From assembly GCA_900554625.1 (NCBI GenBank), contig USHP01000057.1, forward strand, positions 1-9,077: a stretch of 9,077 nt of DNA. The letters are read 5' to 3'. The stretch's first letter is position 1, and each line of letters begins with the position of its first letter. This DNA is from an uncultured Eubacteriales bacterium (GTDB taxonomy: Bacteria > Bacillota > Clostridia > Oscillospirales > Oscillospiraceae). Of the stretch, positions 6,510 to 9,077 are shown one piece after another. The position numbers and the translations under genes were made by a program. The notes beneath the pieces were generated by a model, which was not told the origin of the DNA, did no database searches, and worked only from the letters and a program-made list of their open reading frames with translations.

Positions 6510-6532
6510 CTATGATAGGATACTCCCGAAAG

Positions 6533-6539
6533 AAGGTGA
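6533..6539 (+). promoter_or_regulatory. Ribosome binding site supporting a TTG start
   Basis: AAGGTGA ends 6 nt before an in-frame TTG at 6546. The first in-frame ATG (6597) would remove 17 N-terminal residues and has no comparable purine tract at the right distance, so TTG 6546 is preferred. Confidence 0.6.
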
Positions 6540-6545
6540 CTTGTT

Positions 6546-8363
6546 TTGGAAGAAACGAAAAAACCAAAATACGGCCTGGGACAATCCGTCCGCTTTATGC
6601 TGGGCATGGCCTGGAAGTACCGCAGAAGCACCATCTGGGTGTGCCTGCTGTATGCCGCCATCCAGCTGGGGCTGAATCTGTGCCAGCTGTTCATTGCCCC
6701 TGTGGTGCTGAGCAAGGTGGAGCAGGCGGCACCGCTGCCAGAGTTGCTGGGCAGCATCGGCGTTTTCTCTCTTTTGCTTATATCCTTGAACGCCCTGCTG
6801 GCCTATATCAATGAAGGCACTCTCTTTGACCGGGTGGAAGTCCGCACCGCTATTGCCAATGATATCAACGAAAAGGCCTGCACCACATCCTTTCCCAAGA
6901 CCCGTGACCCGGAGGTGCTGAAGCTTCAGGAGAAGGCCATGGACGCCTGCTCCGGCAATGAGGAACCTGCGGAGCATTTTTGGGTTACCATGACTGCTCT
7001 GCTGCTGAACTTCAGCGCCATTGTGCTGTACCTTGGCATCCTCTCGTCTTTGCATTGGGTGCTGATTGGGGTGGTGGCTGGTACCAGCGTTTTGGGCTTT
7101 GTGCTCACCCGGCGCATCAACGAATGGGGTTACCGGCACAGAGAAGAAGAGGCGGGGTATGCCAAACAGCTGAACTATATCACCAAGCAGTCCCGGTCTA
7201 TCACCCTGGCAAAGGACATTCGCTTGTTTGGCTTAGGCCCATGGCTGGACGATATTCTGGATGGGGTGCTGCGAGCCTACGACGCCTTTATCTGTCGCCG
7301 GGAGCGGGTCTATTTCTGGAGCTGTGTGACGGATGTGATTCTGGGCATTGCCAGAAATGCCATTGCTTACGGCTACCTGATTGCTCTGACGGTGAGAGAA
7401 GGCCTTCCGGCTTCCCAATTTTTGCTGTATTTCTCCGCATTTACCGGCTTTACCGCTCTGATTACCGCATTTTTAAGCGAATGCAGCACCCTGCACAAAG
7501 AGTGCCTGGAACTGTCTGTGGTTCAGGAGTACCTGCATTATCCCGAACCCTTCCGCTTTTCCGGAGGCAAACCCATCCCAAAGGCAGATGGGTACGAGCT
7601 GAGGCTGGAAAACCTTAGCTTTACCTATCCCGGAACCCAGAAGCCCATTTTGAAGCATCTGAATCTGACCATCCATCCCGGGGAAAAGCTGGCGGTGGTG
7701 GGCCTGAACGGAGCGGGAAAGACCACCCTGGTTTCCCTGCTGTGCGGATTTTATGACCCGGACGAAGGACGGGTGCTGCTCAACGGCACGGATATCCGGG
7801 AATTTAACCGTCGGGAATATTACGGCCTGTTTTCGGCGGTGTTTCAGAATTGCTCGGATCTGGACATCACCGTTGCCCAGTGGGTTGCCCAGGCTGTGGA
7901 TGGAATCGACCTGGGCAAGGTCAAAGACTGCATTCAAAAGGCGGGGTTAACCCAGCAGATCGAAGCCTTCCCCTGTGGGTACGACACCCATCTGGGCAAG
8001 AAAGTCTACAAAGACGGTGTACAGCTGTCCGGAGGTCAGCTGCAGCGGCTGATGCTGGCCCGGGCGCTATACAAAAATGGGCCTATTCTGACCCTGGACG
8101 AACCTACCGCCGCCCTGGACCCCATTGCCGAGCATGACATTTACCAGAAATACAGCGAAATGACGGCGGGGAAAACCTCTGTGTTCATTTCCCACCGATT
8201 GGCTTCTACCCGGTTCTGCGACCGAATCCTGTTCCTGCAGGACGGAATAATTGCGGAAGAGGGAACGCACCAGCAGCTGCTGGAACTGGGCGGGGAATAC
8301 GCCAAACTGTTCCAGGTCCAGGCCCGATATTATCAGGAAGGGGGTGCCCAGGATGAAACGTGA
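6546..8363 (+). CDS. ABC exporter half-transporter (permease fused to ATPase)
   Basis: Fused ABC transporter of 605 aa with a membrane domain followed by an ATPase, the normal length for this class. About six membrane segments can be picked out (near 29-55, 66-87, 146-167, 170-188, 255-283 and 289-311). The nucleotide-binding domain runs from about 352: Walker A GLNGAGKTT (386-394), Q-loop Q434, signature LSGGQ (494-498), Walker B LTLDEPT with D518 and catalytic E519, and switch H550 in ISHR. All ATPase residues look intact, so this half should hydrolyse ATP. No N-terminal C39 peptidase domain is present, so it would not process a leader peptide itself. It starts with TTG, 97 nt after the histidine kinase, and its end overlaps the next ABC gene by 11 nt. 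Likely role: export of, or resistance to, a peptide or drug under control of the LytTR system; substrate unknown. Confidence 0.94.
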   Translation: MEETKKPKYGLGQSVRFMLGMAWKYRRSTIWVCLLYAAIQLGLNLCQLFIAPVVLSKVEQAAPLPELLGSIGVFSLLLISLNALLAYINEGTLFDRVEVRTAIANDINEKACTTSFPKTRDPEVLKLQEKAMDACSGNEEPAEHFWVTMTALLLNFSAIVLYLGILSSLHWVLIGVVAGTSVLGFVLTRRINEWGYRHREEEAGYAKQLNYITKQSRSITLAKDIRLFGLGPWLDDILDGVLRAYDAFICRRERVYFWSCVTDVILGIARNAIAYGYLIALTVREGLPASQFLLYFSAFTGFTALITAFLSECSTLHKECLELSVVQEYLHYPEPFRFSGGKPIPKADGYELRLENLSFTYPGTQKPILKHLNLTIHPGEKLAVVGLNGAGKTTLVSLLCGFYDPDEGRVLLNGTDIREFNRREYYGLFSAVFQNCSDLDITVAQWVAQAVDGIDLGKVKDCIQKAGLTQQIEAFPCGYDTHLGKKVYKDGVQLSGGQLQRLMLARALYKNGPILTLDEPTAALDPIAEHDIYQKYSEMTAGKTSVFISHRLASTRFCDRILFLQDGIIAEEGTHQQLLELGGEYAKLFQVQARYYQEGGAQDET

Positions 8364-9077
8364 TACCATTACCTGGAAGGAAACCGCAGCGGTTCATCTG
8401 CGGGCCTGGAAGGAAATCCGGCAGTACTGCCCCGGGGTTTTCCCCGCCATTTTCCTGTACGGTCTGCTCAGCGCCCTGAGCCCCTATGTCAGCATTTTCC
8501 TGTCGGCACAGCTTCTGAACGAACTGTCCGGGGCGCACCGCCCGGAAATTCTGGGGAAGTGGGCGGTTACGATCATTGCCTTGACCGCACTGCTGTCCCT
8601 GCTTACCGGCGCTGCCAATCGATGGCAGGAAGCCGCCTGCGCTCAATTTTACCGGCACAAGGACAAGCGCTACAGTGATAAACTGCGCAGTATGGACTTT
8701 GCAGACATGGACAAAACCCAAACCCACGATCTGCTGTCCCAGATTCGCCAGAATGAAAACTGGAACTGGTGGGGGTTAAATCAATTTATCTACCAGACTG
8801 CCCAGTTGACCAAAGGATTCTTCGGAATCCTGGGAGCTGCCGTACTGTCCGTTTCCCTGTTTACCGCCTCGGTACCAGAAACCGCAGGAAAATTTACCGT
8901 ATTGAATCATCCCGCATTTTTGGTGGGTTCCCTTCTGCTGCTGACTGGAGTCACTGTACTGGGGCCCTTCTGCAAAAACAAAGCCACTGGCTACTGGGCA
9001 CGGTTTTCCCAGGAAGCCACACTGGGCAATCGGTTGTTTGGTGCCTTTGGGTTTGCGTCTTCGGAACAATCCCGGGC
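8353..9077 (+). CDS. Second ABC exporter half-transporter, 3' end outside window
   Basis: The frame from ATG 8353 stays open to the window end (241 complete codons). The start overlaps the previous gene by 11 nt and has a strong ribosome binding site, AGGAAGGGGG (8335-8344), 8 nt upstream. The visible part is the start of an ABC permease domain: a basic/aromatic N-terminus, hydrophobic segments near 29-53, 69-88, 154-172 and 187-206, and a charged cytoplasmic-loop-like stretch (about 89-140) with a Trp-rich WNWW. The nucleotide-binding domain would lie beyond the window, so the ABC assignment rests on the membrane pattern and on overlap with a clear ABC half-transporter. The protein is not a close copy of its neighbour, which suggests a heterodimeric exporter. 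Whether its ATPase site is complete or degenerate cannot be seen. Confidence 0.82.
   Translation, partial: MKRDTITWKETAAVHLRAWKEIRQYCPGVFPAIFLYGLLSALSPYVSIFLSAQLLNELSGAHRPEILGKWAVTIIALTALLSLLTGAANRWQEAACAQFYRHKDKRYSDKLRSMDFADMDKTQTHDLLSQIRQNENWNWWGLNQFIYQTAQLTKGFFGILGAAVLSVSLFTASVPETAGKFTVLNHPAFLVGSLLLLTGVTVLGPFCKNKATGYWARFSQEATLGNRLFGAFGFASSEQSR

Noticed and set aside
6511..6516. TATGAT as a -10 box for the ABC genes
   Set aside because: The expected -35 position falls inside the hairpin arm and does not resemble TTGACA, so I do not claim a promoter.
5795..6757. Minus-strand open frame (320 codons) opposite the histidine kinase
   Set aside because: It crosses a complete GHKL kinase gene, an intergenic hairpin and the start of an ABC gene; no protein family features are visible.
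1..9077. tRNA, rRNA, CRISPR array, insertion sequence or phage attachment site
   Set aside because: I found no cloverleaf-like sequence, regularly spaced repeats, transposase motifs or terminal inverted repeats on either strand.

Overview
The window most likely comes from a Gram-positive anaerobe of the Clostridia, plausibly an Oscillospiraceae/Ruminococcaceae-type gut bacterium. This rests on GC content that looks moderate to slightly high, AGG-rich ribosome binding sites, a Hanks-type kinase with an HRDISPDN catalytic loop, an Agr-like LytTR/GHKL pair, and tightly packed co-directional genes. No taxonomic marker gene is present, so this is inference. Every gene I can support lies on the + strand, and both outermost genes run off the window.

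Region 1 (1-4883) is a four-gene run with gaps of only 11-15 nt: (a) a membrane-anchored PP2C phosphatase, incomplete at its 5' end, with a long Pro/Thr/Glu/Ala-rich linker, one membrane segment and a C-terminal PP2C domain; (b) a soluble Ser/Thr kinase carrying a C-terminal FHA domain; (c) a small stand-alone PP2C phosphatase; (d) a secreted, membrane-anchored protein with an outside von Willebrand A domain, one membrane segment and an inside FHA domain. The set contains a writer, two erasers and two phosphothreonine readers, one of them tied to an extracellular ligand-binding-type domain. A 14-bp hairpin with a U-tract (4943-4986) ends the unit.

Region 2 (5024-6448) begins with a near-consensus sigma-A promoter (TTGCTT-17 bp-TATAAT) framed by two copies of an 8-mer, TACCCGGT, 50 bp apart. 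It drives a LytTR response regulator and, 4 nt later, an unusually short GHKL histidine kinase with no membrane segment.

Region 3 (6546-9077) follows a 97-nt gap that holds a large GC-rich hairpin. It encodes two overlapping ABC exporter half-transporters (permease plus ATPase). The second is cut by the window end after its membrane domain has begun. They probably form a heterodimer controlled by, or sensed through, the two-component pair.

The most interesting part is the kinase/two-phosphatase/vWA-FHA operon, which looks like a transmembrane phosphothreonine signalling module whose signal and output are unknown.
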